Numbered from the stretch's first letter, positions 15,416 to 22,106 are shown. The stretch: 36,894 nucleotides of DNA from Helicobacteraceae bacterium (GCA_013138865.1 WTBY01000044.1:1-36894); one strand, 5' to 3'. Translations and numbers: made by a program. Notes: a model not told the origin generated them from the sequence alone.

Positions 15416-17974
15416 ATGGAAATAACACAAATTATAAATGCACTAGGTAGTTTTCCAAACTATACAGAGTATCAATCAAGTGGTAAAGTAGCGTATGCGA
15501 ATGCAGTTCAATCATGGCTTTCACAATTAATAGAGTTACAAACACAGTTAAATGGGCTACGCACTCAAGCAAATGCACTATCTACTGACTTAAACGCTAA
15601 GAGTGAATTAGTAGTTGAAAAAGAGGCTCTTATGAGTCCACATTATGATGCAATAGAGGCTGTAAATAGTAATGCAAACAATGTTAATTTAGTAGCCTTA
15701 GGTATGGATAATATCAATACAGTAGCAGTTGATATAGTAAAAATTACAACAGCTGCTAATGATCTAAACGAAGCAGTATCTGAGATAGATGTAGTTGCAA
15801 CTAACATAGATACTATAAACTCCATAGGTCTAAATATAGCAAATATTATAAGTGTGAGTGAAAACCAAACAAACATAAATGTTGTAGCAGCTGCTATATC
15901 AAGTATTTTAGTAGTTGCAGCAGACATAACAAACATTAACACAATAGCTGAGCAGATAAACTCTATGCTTAATGACTATTACACAAAAGCCCAAACAGAT
16001 GCAAAGATAGATGAAAAAATAGCACAAAAGCAGATAGCACAACCAGCTTTTAGTATGTCACAAATTATTGATGAAAATACTTTTGAAGTGGTTGCTGTAA
16101 TTAGTGGTCGTGACTCTAATTTAATTTATAAATTTGAGACAAATATCGGTACTCTTACTTATGATGGTGGCGATAGTGCTACTATTGATATTAAAGATAT
16201 TGCAGATGATTTAGACTTTGTGGGTTATGTTAAGTGCTGGGCTTCTAAACTTGGCTACTTAGCAAGTGAGCCTTTTGAACTTGAAGTGACTGTAACTTTT
16301 GTTGACGAGGTTTTTGCACTAACTTTACAAAATAGTGACTTTGTAGCTAATGAGGCACAAAGTAGAGACTTTAACATAGCTACAAGCTCACTTACTTCAA
16401 CTCAAAAAGGTGCACAATATATAGAGAATAACTCAAACATAGCAAATATGGTAGCTCAAAAGAACACAACACTTAGCTTTATACCTAAAGAGATAACTAT
16501 AGATGCTAGTAGTACAAAAAATAGTTTAGTTACTTATGACAAAATAAAAACTGCACAAGCTGTTAGATTTATTAAGAGTGATAATAGTGTAAATGATGTA
16601 GAACTTGGAAGTGTAAGTGAAGATGGTGTGGATCTAATAAGTTTATCTAACCCTTTTAATGATGATAGTTTAGCATATAAATTAGAACTAGATGGCAATT
16701 TAGATGACACTACTAATACATATTTGGCTTCAATAGTGGGAAGTCTGTCATATGAAACAGGTAAATTTGGTAGTGCTCTAAAGTTTACAACGAGTTCAAA
16801 CTATGTAACTACTAATTATAATCTACCTAGCTTTGGGTCATATTCGATATCGTTATTTATTAAAGCAGATACGATTAACTCTATAAACCAGAGACCTCTA
16901 TCTATAAATGGTTCAGGAGATACTCTTTTAAAGATAAATAATGATGGTGCTGTTAAACCAGGAGCATTATATTTTAGTGTAGCTGGCACTACTGCTGAAT
17001 CAAATGAGATCATACCTGCTGATGGTAACTACCATCATGTTGTAATTGTTAAAAATGATAGTGATGAAAGTGTAAAGATATATTTAGATAATGTTGAGTG
17101 TACTTACAATATTAATATCTTTTCTTCTGATGGAGCAACACAAGGGAATATTTGGCTTGGAAGATACTATAATTCTTCCACAAATAATAGACCTCCATTA
17201 GGTTTAGAACAAATAGAGTTTTACCATAAGGCTATATCGGTTGATGAAATAGCCTTATTAAATATTCAAAATAATATTCAATACACAGCTGTTATAACTC
17301 AAGATGAAACACCTGTTAAAACTTTCTTTGATGATAAAATATACCTATCACTAGCAGTAGCTTCAGCACTTAATAAAAATATTATTACTTTAGATACTGT
17401 ACTAACTATTGAAGCTACAAGTACATCAACATTACTTGAAGTTACAGAAGAAATTAAAACTAATGAAGTACTTATTCTTAATGGTGTTAAAGACAATATA
17501 GGCACAGTAAGTGGTACTGCTCCATATAGTGTAGACATTACAAATTTTGGATTAAATAGTAGCGTTAAACTTGCACTAAAACAAGGTGTTAAGTCTTTAA
17601 GCATAAGTGGAACTCCTACAACAACTACAGCTACAGTTACAACCGATACAGCAGATTTAATATCTAGCGGAGACAGTTTACTGCTTGACGTTACAAAAGT
17701 ACTTATAACTAATGTGGTTGAAACAGACTTAGGTAATGGAATATATCAGTATGACTTAACATATTCTATAACTACAGCACCTACAACAATAAGTATAGCT
17801 AGTAAAAATATAGCCTATACAGAAGCTACTAATATTTATAATCCAGATACTGAAAGATTTGATGTTATTTTTGATGATAAGAGTGAAGCTGGTGAGTGGA
17901 TGCATCGCTCAGTTGTTTGTGAAACTGAGGGTACAACTCTTTACGCTCCACTTAATACAGATATTTACACATAG
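15416..17974 (+). CDS. Tail fibre / receptor-binding protein with LamG-like domain
   Basis: 852 aa. The N-terminal 60 residues are helical (QSWLSQLIELQTQLNGLRTQ). Residues about 80-185 consist of repeated short units of the form N..NI..VA..I..I (for example NNVNLVALGMDNINTVAVDI), a trimeric fibre shaft pattern. The common phage motif DYYTKAQTDAKIDEKI follows at about 190. Residues about 415-615 form a LamG/concanavalin-like domain (YKLELDGNLDDTT, FGSALKFTTS, YSISLFIKAD, YHHVVIVKND, IKIYLDN-like VKIYLDNVE, and LEQIEFYHKAIS). The C-terminus is Thr/Val-rich beta structure. Likely adsorption to surface glycans. Confidence 0.75.
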   Translation: MEITQIINALGSFPNYTEYQSSGKVAYANAVQSWLSQLIELQTQLNGLRTQANALSTDLNAKSELVVEKEALMSPHYDAIEAVNSNANNVNLVALGMDNINTVAVDIVKITTAANDLNEAVSEIDVVATNIDTINSIGLNIANIISVSENQTNINVVAAAISSILVVAADITNINTIAEQINSMLNDYYTKAQTDAKIDEKIAQKQIAQPAFSMSQIIDENTFEVVAVISGRDSNLIYKFETNIGTLTYDGGDSATIDIKDIADDLDFVGYVKCWASKLGYLASEPFELEVTVTFVDEVFALTLQNSDFVANEAQSRDFNIATSSLTSTQKGAQYIENNSNIANMVAQKNTTLSFIPKEITIDASSTKNSLVTYDKIKTAQAVRFIKSDNSVNDVELGSVSEDGVDLISLSNPFNDDSLAYKLELDGNLDDTTNTYLASIVGSLSYETGKFGSALKFTTSSNYVTTNYNLPSFGSYSISLFIKADTINSINQRPLSINGSGDTLLKINNDGAVKPGALYFSVAGTTAESNEIIPADGNYHHVVIVKNDSDESVKIYLDNVECTYNINIFSSDGATQGNIWLGRYYNSSTNNRPPLGLEQIEFYHKAISVDEIALLNIQNNIQYTAVITQDETPVKTFFDDKIYLSLAVASALNKNIITLDTVLTIEATSTSTLLEVTEEIKTNEVLILNGVKDNIGTVSGTAPYSVDITNFGLNSSVKLALKQGVKSLSISGTPTTTTATVTTDTADLISSGDSLLLDVTKVLITNVVETDLGNGIYQYDLTYSITTAPTTISIASKNIAYTEATNIYNPDTERFDVIFDDKSEAGEWMHRSVVCETEGTTLYAPLNTDIYT

Positions 17975-17983
17975 GAGTTGATG

Positions 17984-18259
17984 ATGAAGTATAAAAGAGG
18001 AAGAAAAGCAGTAGGAAATGAGCCTCATAATCGTATGGTTATGCAAGAACATTATGAGCTAGTGTTAAATACTAAACTAACTGGTCTTACAGCTAAAAAG
18101 AAAATGGCCATTTTAAGCCTTATTAGTGATGGATCACAAATGACACTTTTTGCTACTTTACTAGAGCAGATTGGTGAGAAAATAGGTCTTGATACTCCTG
18201 AGTTTCTAGAGGGTAAAGCTAAGTTTGCTCAAGTTAGAGAGATTTTAACAGATGCATGA
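17984..18259 (+). CDS. Small phage protein of 91 aa after the tail fibre, unknown function
   Basis: I choose the ATG at 17984, six bases after AGGAG; TTG at 17978 and ATG at 17981 are too close to it. The protein starts MKYKRGRKAVGNEPHNRMVM, is basic at the N-terminus and helical after that (HYELVLNTKLTGLTAKKKMA, LLEQIGEKIGLDTPEF). No recognised family. It sits between the fibre and the lysis cassette and overlaps the next gene by eight bases, so it is co-translated with it. A fibre-assembly or lysis role is possible but not shown. Confidence 0.55.
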   Translation: MKYKRGRKAVGNEPHNRMVMQEHYELVLNTKLTGLTAKKKMAILSLISDGSQMTLFATLLEQIGEKIGLDTPEFLEGKAKFAQVREILTDA

Positions 18260-18545
18260 AAAATTAGAGAACTGGTGTGAGCGAGGTCAAGCGTGTAGCT
18301 GTTTTATAGATGGCTGGTGGAGCAATGCTTGTAAAGAGCATGACTTAGATTATCAAAATCAGAGAGTAAAAAGCAAAATAGTATCAGACCTAAAGTTACT
18401 TAAAAATGTAACTTTCTCAAAGTGGTACTTAGTACCTCTTAGTTTTACGATCGCAGTTCCTATGTTTTTAGCTCTTAGCTTTGCACCAAAGAGTCATAAG
18501 CATTGGGAACGTTATAAAAAATTGAAAGGAGAAACAGATGTTTAA
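18252..18545 (+). CDS. Small membrane protein with a phospholipase A2-like Cys-x-x-His-Asp motif
   Basis: 97 aa. The N-terminal part has several cysteines and the segment GWWSNACKEHDLDYQNQ (residues 21-37), in which C27, H30, D31 and Y34 match the C..HD..Y active-site pattern of secreted and phage PLA2-like proteins. A transmembrane helix follows (about 59-79, WYLVPLSFTIAVPMFLALSF), then a basic tail. It lies directly before the holin and overlaps it by eight bases, so a membrane-directed role in lysis or host-envelope disruption is plausible. The PLA2 relation is a motif-level inference; the domain is very short. Confidence 0.5.
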   Translation: MHEKLENWCERGQACSCFIDGWWSNACKEHDLDYQNQRVKSKIVSDLKLLKNVTFSKWYLVPLSFTIAVPMFLALSFAPKSHKHWERYKKLKGETDV

Positions 18546-18774
18546 TTTTACAGAAGCAACAGAGTTCGCTCTGCTGGACACTTTAATACGCATAGCTATG
18601 GTGGTCATCGCTTCAACACTACTTTTTATGTCACTTCGTATTCGTGACAAAATAGCTAAGATTGACTTCAAAGAGTCATTTGAAATTATAAAAAAGGATC
18701 CACGTGCGTTATCTACTTATTATTCTACTTGGGTATTCGTTATCGGCATCATCACTGCCACTCTCTTCGCTTAA
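18538..18774 (+). CDS. Probable holin
   Basis: 78 aa, GGAG eight bases before ATG. Two hydrophobic segments (about residues 14-34, LDTLIRIAMVVIASTLLFMSL, and 61-78, YSTWVFVIGIITATLFA) are separated by a charged loop (RIRDKIAKIDFKESFEIIKK). Small size, two membrane spans and position directly before and overlapping an SLT endolysin with a signal-like N-terminus identify a holin or pinholin. It is assigned by layout, not by a named family. Confidence 0.65.
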   Translation: MFNFTEATEFALLDTLIRIAMVVIASTLLFMSLRIRDKIAKIDFKESFEIIKKDPRALSTYYSTWVFVIGIITATLFA

Positions 18775-19249
18775 GTATGACCTATACATAAAAAAGTCAG
18801 TCAAACACTACTGGGTGTTTGATGATTGGAAATATTGGAAAGCTCAACTCTATCAAGAGTCACGCTTTAAAGTTGATGCAATTTCACCAGTTGGGGCAAG
18901 TGGACTAGCTCAGTTTATGCCACGTACATGGAGAGCAGTAGCAAAGAGACTCAACTATGAAAAATACTCTCCAAAAATTCCAAAGTATGCAATTTATGCT
19001 GGAGCTTTTTACATGAGACAGCAATGGAATATGTGGAGTTCACCACGTCCACAACTTGATCGCCTTTTTTTAGCTCAAGCTTCTTACAACGCTGGAGCTG
19101 GAAACATAATAAAAGCACAAAAAGAGTGCAACATGGCTTCTACTTACGAGGGCATTATAGAGTGCTTACCTAAAGTGACAGGACATCACTCAAAAGAGAC
19201 TATAACCTACACGAAAAGGATAAAACGATGGCGTTTATTACTAGATTAA
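18704..19249 (+). CDS. Phage endolysin: lytic transglycosylase (SLT / GH23)
   Basis: 181 aa, GTG start with AAGGA five bases upstream, overlapping the holin by 71 bases. The N-terminus RYLLIILLGYSLSASSLPLS is a secretion signal or signal-anchor. The catalytic segment QLYQESRFKVDAISPVGASG then LAQFMPRTW carries the SLT motif with catalytic Glu52, and ASYNAGAGNI (about 127) is the conserved NAG motif. It cleaves peptidoglycan glycan strands. An exported endolysin next to a small holin suggests release triggered by membrane depolarisation (SAR-like), which is an inference. Confidence 0.88.
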   Translation: MRYLLIILLGYSLSASSLPLSSLKYDLYIKKSVKHYWVFDDWKYWKAQLYQESRFKVDAISPVGASGLAQFMPRTWRAVAKRLNYEKYSPKIPKYAIYAGAFYMRQQWNMWSSPRPQLDRLFLAQASYNAGAGNIIKAQKECNMASTYEGIIECLPKVTGHHSKETITYTKRIKRWRLLLD

Positions 19250-19638
19250 TTGGGACTAGTATGTTTAAATATCTACTTTTTGGTGGACTTGCTTTAGGTG
19301 CGATCGCATTTGTGGCTTTTCAGAACTACCAAATAAACTCTCTTGAGAATGATCTAAAAGAGACAAAAAAAGAGTTAAGCTCAGTTCAACTACAACACCA
19401 AAATGCAGTTAATACAGCTAATAAAAATGCAGATAAGTTTAGTACTTTTAAAGAGGCTCATGAGCAAACTTTAAAAAGCTTAGATCTAAAACATAAAGCT
19501 CAACTACAAAGAGCTAAAGAGTTCACAAAAATAACAGAAAGGATCGTTCATGTTAAAAACAGCGAAGATGGTGCTATTGCTCCTATTCTTAACTCTACTC
19601 TTAACAGCTTGCAGCTCTACCAAAACTCTAACCATTAA
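19228..19638 (+). CDS. i-spanin (Rz-like inner-membrane lysis protein)
   Basis: 136 aa, ATG with AAAGGA seven bases upstream. One N-terminal membrane span (about residues 13-31, FKYLLFGGLALGAIAFVAF) is followed by a long periplasmic coiled coil (NSLENDLKETKKELSSVQLQ onward). This is the layout of Rz-type i-spanins, which join the o-spanin to fuse inner and outer membranes at the end of lysis. The o-spanin gene begins inside its 3' part in another frame. Confidence 0.82.
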   Translation: MAFITRLIGTSMFKYLLFGGLALGAIAFVAFQNYQINSLENDLKETKKELSSVQLQHQNAVNTANKNADKFSTFKEAHEQTLKSLDLKHKAQLQRAKEFTKITERIVHVKNSEDGAIAPILNSTLNSLQLYQNSNH

Positions 19639-19816
19639 AGAGGTACTAGAAGTTAAACAAGAGATACCTAGTGAGCTATTAGTAAGCCAAGAGTTACCAA
19701 CTATTCCAGTTGATGCTAAAAAGCAGAGTGAAGTTGCTACATATATAACAGAGCTATTAGAGGTTGCTATTGAATGTAAAAGCAACCAAGATGAGATTAG
19801 GAGGATTATAAAGTAG
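19550..19816 (+). CDS. o-spanin (Rz1-like outer-membrane lipoprotein)
   Basis: 88 aa. ATG at 19550 lies inside the i-spanin gene in the +1 relative frame, with AAAGGA six bases upstream; 89 bases overlap. It has a short hydrophobic signal ending in the lipobox LLTAC (Cys21), then SSTKTL and a periplasmic part (about 67 aa) with EIPSELL, QELPTIP and a helical C-terminus with a single Cys. Spanin pairs with this overlapped architecture are well known. Longer than lambda Rz1 but fully consistent. Confidence 0.82.
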   Translation: MLKTAKMVLLLLFLTLLLTACSSTKTLTIKEVLEVKQEIPSELLVSQELPTIPVDAKKQSEVATYITELLEVAIECKSNQDEIRRIIK

Positions 19817-19830
19817 TTAAGGAGTAACAG

Positions 19831-19872
19831 ATGAACTCTCCTTCATCTGCTACAAAAAAGAGTTTAAACTAA
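19831..19872 (+). CDS. 13-codon mini-ORF with strong ribosome binding site, in frame with the following methylase
   Basis: AAGGAG stands six bases before ATG 19831; the reading is MNSPSSATKKSLN then TAA. The same frame stays open after the stop and runs into the methyltransferase ATG at 19927 (96 bases, exactly 32 codons). It is either a short leader peptide that tunes methylase translation or the remnant of a longer methylase N-terminus interrupted by a stop. Confidence 0.35.
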   Translation: MNSPSSATKKSLN

Positions 19873-19926
19873 AAAAGATTTAAGAATGCAAAAATATTGC
19901 ATTTTGCAATAAAATGGAGAGTAGAA

Positions 19927-20706
19927 ATGAAAGTTACTAAGTTAAAACCACCACATGGCTGGGTTGGTGGAAAATCACGTTTAGCAAAAGAGATTGTTAA
20001 TTTAATACCTGAAGATCATAGGTTATATGTTGAAGTATTTGGCGGAGCTATGAATATACTCTATGCAAAAGAGAAGCAGAGTGTAGAAGTTGTAAATGAC
20101 ATCAATTCAGAACTTATAAACCTACACCGCTCTATCAGAAATAATCCTCAATCACTAACAATGTACCTTAACAATATGCTTATATCTCGTGAGCTATTTG
20201 ATGATATTAAGAACCAACGACTACGATACACAAACAACATACAAAGAGCAGCATACTATTACTATCAACTTACTCAGAGCTTTGGAAGTAAAGGTGAGAA
20301 CTTTGCTATGAATGCAAAGAGTAGAAAACCTAAAAATATCTATAGAGAGTTCACTAAGTGGTCCGAACGCTTAAAAGGTGTAACGATCGAGAATATGAGC
20401 TTTGAGAAACTACTTAAAACTTACGATAAAGAGGATGCTTTTTTCTATTGCGATCCACCATACGTTGAGACTGAGAGTTACTATAAAAATACAGGTGGAT
20501 TTGGAGTTAAAGAGCATGAACTCTTAGCAGCTACTTTGAAACAGGTGAAAGGTAAGTTTTTACTTTCATATAATGATCATAAGCTGGTAAGAGAGCTGTA
20601 CAAAGATTTTAAGATTGTTCAGAGTGGCGAGATTGAATATACGCTTGGTAAAGGTGTGAGTGGTAAGTCTAAAAAGGTTCGAGAGATCTTTGTTATGAAT
20701 TATTAG
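19927..20706 (+). CDS. DNA adenine-N6 methyltransferase, D12 class (phage, first of two)
   Basis: 259 aa from the ATG at 19927 (GGAGA six bases upstream). Motifs: WVGGKSRLAKEIVNLIP (motif X, start), VEVFGGAMNIL (AdoMet-binding motif I, about residue 38), VVNDINSELINLHR, and the catalytic motif IV YCDPPYVETESYY (about 174). C-terminal FLLSYNDH matches motif VI. D12/Dam-type enzymes methylate adenine in short sites. In phages this usually protects DNA from host restriction. It follows the lysis genes and ends at a strong terminator. The recognition site cannot be read from sequence. Confidence 0.9.
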   Translation: MKVTKLKPPHGWVGGKSRLAKEIVNLIPEDHRLYVEVFGGAMNILYAKEKQSVEVVNDINSELINLHRSIRNNPQSLTMYLNNMLISRELFDDIKNQRLRYTNNIQRAAYYYYQLTQSFGSKGENFAMNAKSRKPKNIYREFTKWSERLKGVTIENMSFEKLLKTYDKEDAFFYCDPPYVETESYYKNTGGFGVKEHELLAATLKQVKGKFLLSYNDHKLVRELYKDFKIVQSGEIEYTLGKGVSGKSKKVREIFVMNY

Positions 20707-20714
20707 GATTTGAT

Positions 20715-20759
20715 AAAAGGTACTGCATCGCTATCTTTAACGATAGAGTACCTTTTTTT
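20715..20759. terminator. Bidirectional rho-independent terminator between the two convergent methylases
   Basis: AAAGGTACT (20716-20724) pairs with AGTACCTTT (20747-20755), with an inner CTATC/GATAG pairing. The plus-strand arm is followed by a run of seven T (20753-20759). On the minus strand the hairpin is followed by CCTTTTATC, so it may end both transcripts. The loop side contains an ATCG-N10-CGAT dyad. Confidence 0.8.
20727..20744. promoter_or_regulatory. Operator-like dyad 1 (ATCG-N10-CGAT)
   Basis: ATCGCTATCTTTAACGAT. Half-sites ATCGCTAT and (reverse) ATCGTTAA. It lies inside the terminator hairpin. Member of a four-copy family around the second methylase. Confidence 0.5.
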
Positions 20760-20772
20760 AAAAAGCTAAAGC

Positions 20773-20790
20773 ATCATCATTTTTGACGAT
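20773..20790. promoter_or_regulatory. Operator-like dyad 2 (ATCA-N10-CGAT)
   Basis: ATCATCATTTTTGACGAT, 19 bases past the 3' end (stop at 20809) of the minus-strand methylase. Half-sites ATCATCAT and (reverse) ATCGTCAA. Confidence 0.5.
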
Positions 20791-20808
20791 GGCAGAAGCT
20801 GCTAAAAA

Positions 20809-21519
20809 TTAAAAGTGATTTGACAACTCTAACCCAAAATTTTCACTTATATTTGCTAGTAAAAAATTACGTTCATCACTTGGAAGCTTATCAAGGTTAT
20901 TAATCCATCTTTGAGACTTTCTTTTTATACGTTCTCGTTCTCTAAAGTCAGCACCTATATAGCTATAGTCATGTTTAATATGTTCACCTGGGATAAAGTT
21001 ACACCAGAGAGCTTCTGTTCTAACTCCTTTGCGTGTCATTGAGTTAAAAGTAAACAGGTGCCATTTATCTTTATTGAGTAGTTTTGTATACAGTTCTGAC
21101 TCATAACCACTAATCATAACGAAACAGTTTAAACTATCAAGTAGTTCTAATAGCTCAATGTGATCGTTATTATCATACTCATGTTTATATAAAGCTTTTT
21201 TATTTTTTCTAGTTTCAAACACATAAGGTGGGTCTGCATATACAAGCTCATAGCCTTTGAAGTCATAATTAGTTAAAAAGTTAATGCAGTTGTCATTTAT
21301 AAATTCATGTGCACCATCATCATTTTTAGAGATAGAGTACTTAAACTTTTTTAGTTCTGCAGTATCGATCTCAATAGCGATGTTACATGACGCTTTTTTC
21401 TTTTTTAAAAGAATACTACCACCACCTAAGTGAGTCTCAATATATACTCTATGCTTTGGCATTTTATTAATGATTTGTTGATGCACACCACTTGCACCTT
21501 TTCCACCGTTATAATTCAT
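20809..21519 (-). CDS. DNA adenine-N6 methyltransferase, D12 class (phage, second of two)
   Basis: 236 aa. N-terminal NYNGGKGASGVHQQIINKMP, YIETHLGGGSILL (AdoMet motif I), acidic IAIEID (about 47), catalytic motif IV VYADPPYV (about 93-100) and CFVMISGYESELY. Belongs to the compact phage group of D12 methylases and is clearly different from the other methylase in this region. The C-terminal part is basic (DFRERERIKRKSQRW). No ribosome binding site precedes the ATG, but a TATACT -10 lies only six bases upstream, so the mRNA may be leaderless. Two operator-like dyads overlap and flank this promoter. It converges on the first methylase. Confidence 0.88.
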   Translation of the reverse strand: MNYNGGKGASGVHQQIINKMPKHRVYIETHLGGGSILLKKKKASCNIAIEIDTAELKKFKYSISKNDDGAHEFINDNCINFLTNYDFKGYELVYADPPYVFETRKNKKALYKHEYDNNDHIELLELLDSLNCFVMISGYESELYTKLLNKDKWHLFTFNSMTRKGVRTEALWCNFIPGEHIKHDYSYIGADFRERERIKRKSQRWINNLDKLPSDERNFLLANISENFGLELSNHF

Positions 21520-21525
21520 AAAAAT

Positions 21526-21531
21526 AGTATA
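21526..21531 (-). promoter_or_regulatory. -10 element of the second methylase promoter (possibly leaderless)
   Basis: TATACT on the minus strand, six bases before the ATG at 21519. With usual spacing transcription would begin at or next to the start codon. The -35 to -10 spacer region is covered by dyad 3. Confidence 0.5.
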
Positions 21532-21537
21532 TCAAAT

Positions 21538-21555
21538 ATCGTCATAAAAAGCGAT
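21538..21555. promoter_or_regulatory. Operator-like dyad 3 (ATCG-N10-CGAT)
   Basis: ATCGTCATAAAAAGCGAT, just upstream of the -10 of the second methylase, where a bound protein would block or contact RNA polymerase. Confidence 0.55.
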
Positions 21556-21567
21556 GCTTCATGGAAC

Positions 21568-21585
21568 ATCGTTATAAATGATGAT
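21568..21585. promoter_or_regulatory. Operator-like dyad 4 (ATCG-N10-TGAT)
   Basis: ATCGTTATAAATGATGAT, exactly 30 bases (about three helical turns) from dyad 3, placing both on the same DNA face upstream of the second methylase. Confidence 0.55.
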
Positions 21586-21600
21586 ACTTGAGTAAAAAGT

Positions 21601-21627
21601 TTTGAATTTGAAAATGAAATGTCAGTA
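21601..21627 (+). repeat. End-repeat A (transposase-binding-like)
   Basis: Copy A of a motif with core GAATTTGAAAATGAAATGTC. Copy B begins exactly 50 bases further in the same orientation and an inverted copy C follows. Two direct and one inverted copies of a site in the 20-odd-base range near a Mu-like prophage border match the layout of MuA R-end sites. Confidence 0.6.
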
Positions 21628-21650
21628 AGGTAGTAAGTAAATATAACTTA

Positions 21651-21677
21651 TTTGAATTTGAATATGAAATGCAAGTA
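21651..21677 (+). repeat. End-repeat B (transposase-binding-like)
   Basis: Core GAATTTGAATATGAAATGCA. Differs from copy A at only a few positions (ATATG for AAATG, GCAAGTA for GTCAGTA). Confidence 0.6.
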
Positions 21678-21707
21678 GTGGCTTAAAAAGGGTTGTTTTT
21701 GTCTAAG

Positions 21708-21728
21708 TACTGACATTTCATATTCAAA
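21708..21728 (-). repeat. End-repeat C, inverted copy
   Basis: On the minus strand TTTGAATATGAAATGTCAGT, the same as A/B but lacking one TTTGAA unit. Its flank (minus-strand CAAGTTA) resembles the flank of copy B (ACTTA). Confidence 0.6.
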
Positions 21729-21918
21729 TAACTTGCGTTTTAAATTTGGTTTTACACATAAATACAACAAGTTTATACCATCAGAAATAAGGAAAATTGA
21801 CAAGTCAATTGGTCTGTTTTGAAAGTGCTATACAAAAAAAGTTATATGTGAAAAATATTTTAGCTACCGTAAGTTTTGAATCTCTTGAAATGTCGTGTTT
21901 TTGGGGGTTTAAATTGAG

Positions 21919-21993
21919 TGGCTCCGGATATTGGATTCGAACCAATGACCAAGGCATTAACAGTGCCCTACTCTACCGCTGAGCTAATCCGGA
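21919..21993 (-). tRNA. tRNA-Asn(GTT)
   Basis: On the minus strand a 75-base cloverleaf: acceptor stem TCCGGAT/ATCCGGA, D-arm with AGCTCAGCGGTAGAG, anticodon stem-loop GGGCA-CTGTTAA-TGCC (anticodon GTT), T-arm with GGTTCGAATCC, and an encoded 3' CCA. All stems pair. First host element right of the prophage. A TACAAT -10-like box for it lies at 22030-22035 (minus strand). Confidence 0.96.
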
Positions 21994-22106
21994 ATGTTTT
22001 TGAAAGCGGCTAATCGTTTTCATGGTGCAATTGTACTTTAACAAAATTAAACAAAAATTAAATTCGTGTTTTTTTTGATCAAAAGAACAATTAAACAAAA
22101 AAAAGA

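Larger units (their letters stand above)
21520..21918. other. Gene-free region holding the methylase promoter, operators, end-repeats and the probable prophage right border
   Basis: About 400 bases without a credible gene. From left to right: promoter and dyads 3 and 4 (21526-21585), end-repeats A, B and C (21601-21728), an AT-rich stretch, a weaker related motif TTTGAATCTCTTGAAATGTC (21875-21894), then the 3' end of tRNA-Asn. The phage terminus should lie between the repeats and the tRNA. No exact CA end or target duplication can be fixed because the left end is outside the window. Confidence 0.55.

Noticed and set aside
15643-15942. Minus-strand open frame opposite the tail fibre shaft repeats
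   Set aside because: A mirror of the repetitive N/I/V codons on the plus strand; no ribosome binding site. The same applies to 16816-17013 and 17299-17604.
18468-18671. Minus-strand open frame in the lysis cassette, and another at 19504-19785
   Set aside because: Both oppose well-formed lysis genes with good ribosome binding sites and membrane or lipobox signatures.
21874-21918. tRNA-Asn 3' end as a phage integration (attB) site
   Set aside because: No integrase and no repeated tRNA fragment is seen; the Mu-like genes and end-repeats favour transposition. The left end would be needed to decide.
21797-21982. Plus-strand open frame of 61 codons ending in WIRTNDQGINSALLYR
   Set aside because: Its second half is the antisense of tRNA-Asn, a well-known false protein; the first half has no ribosome binding site or family.
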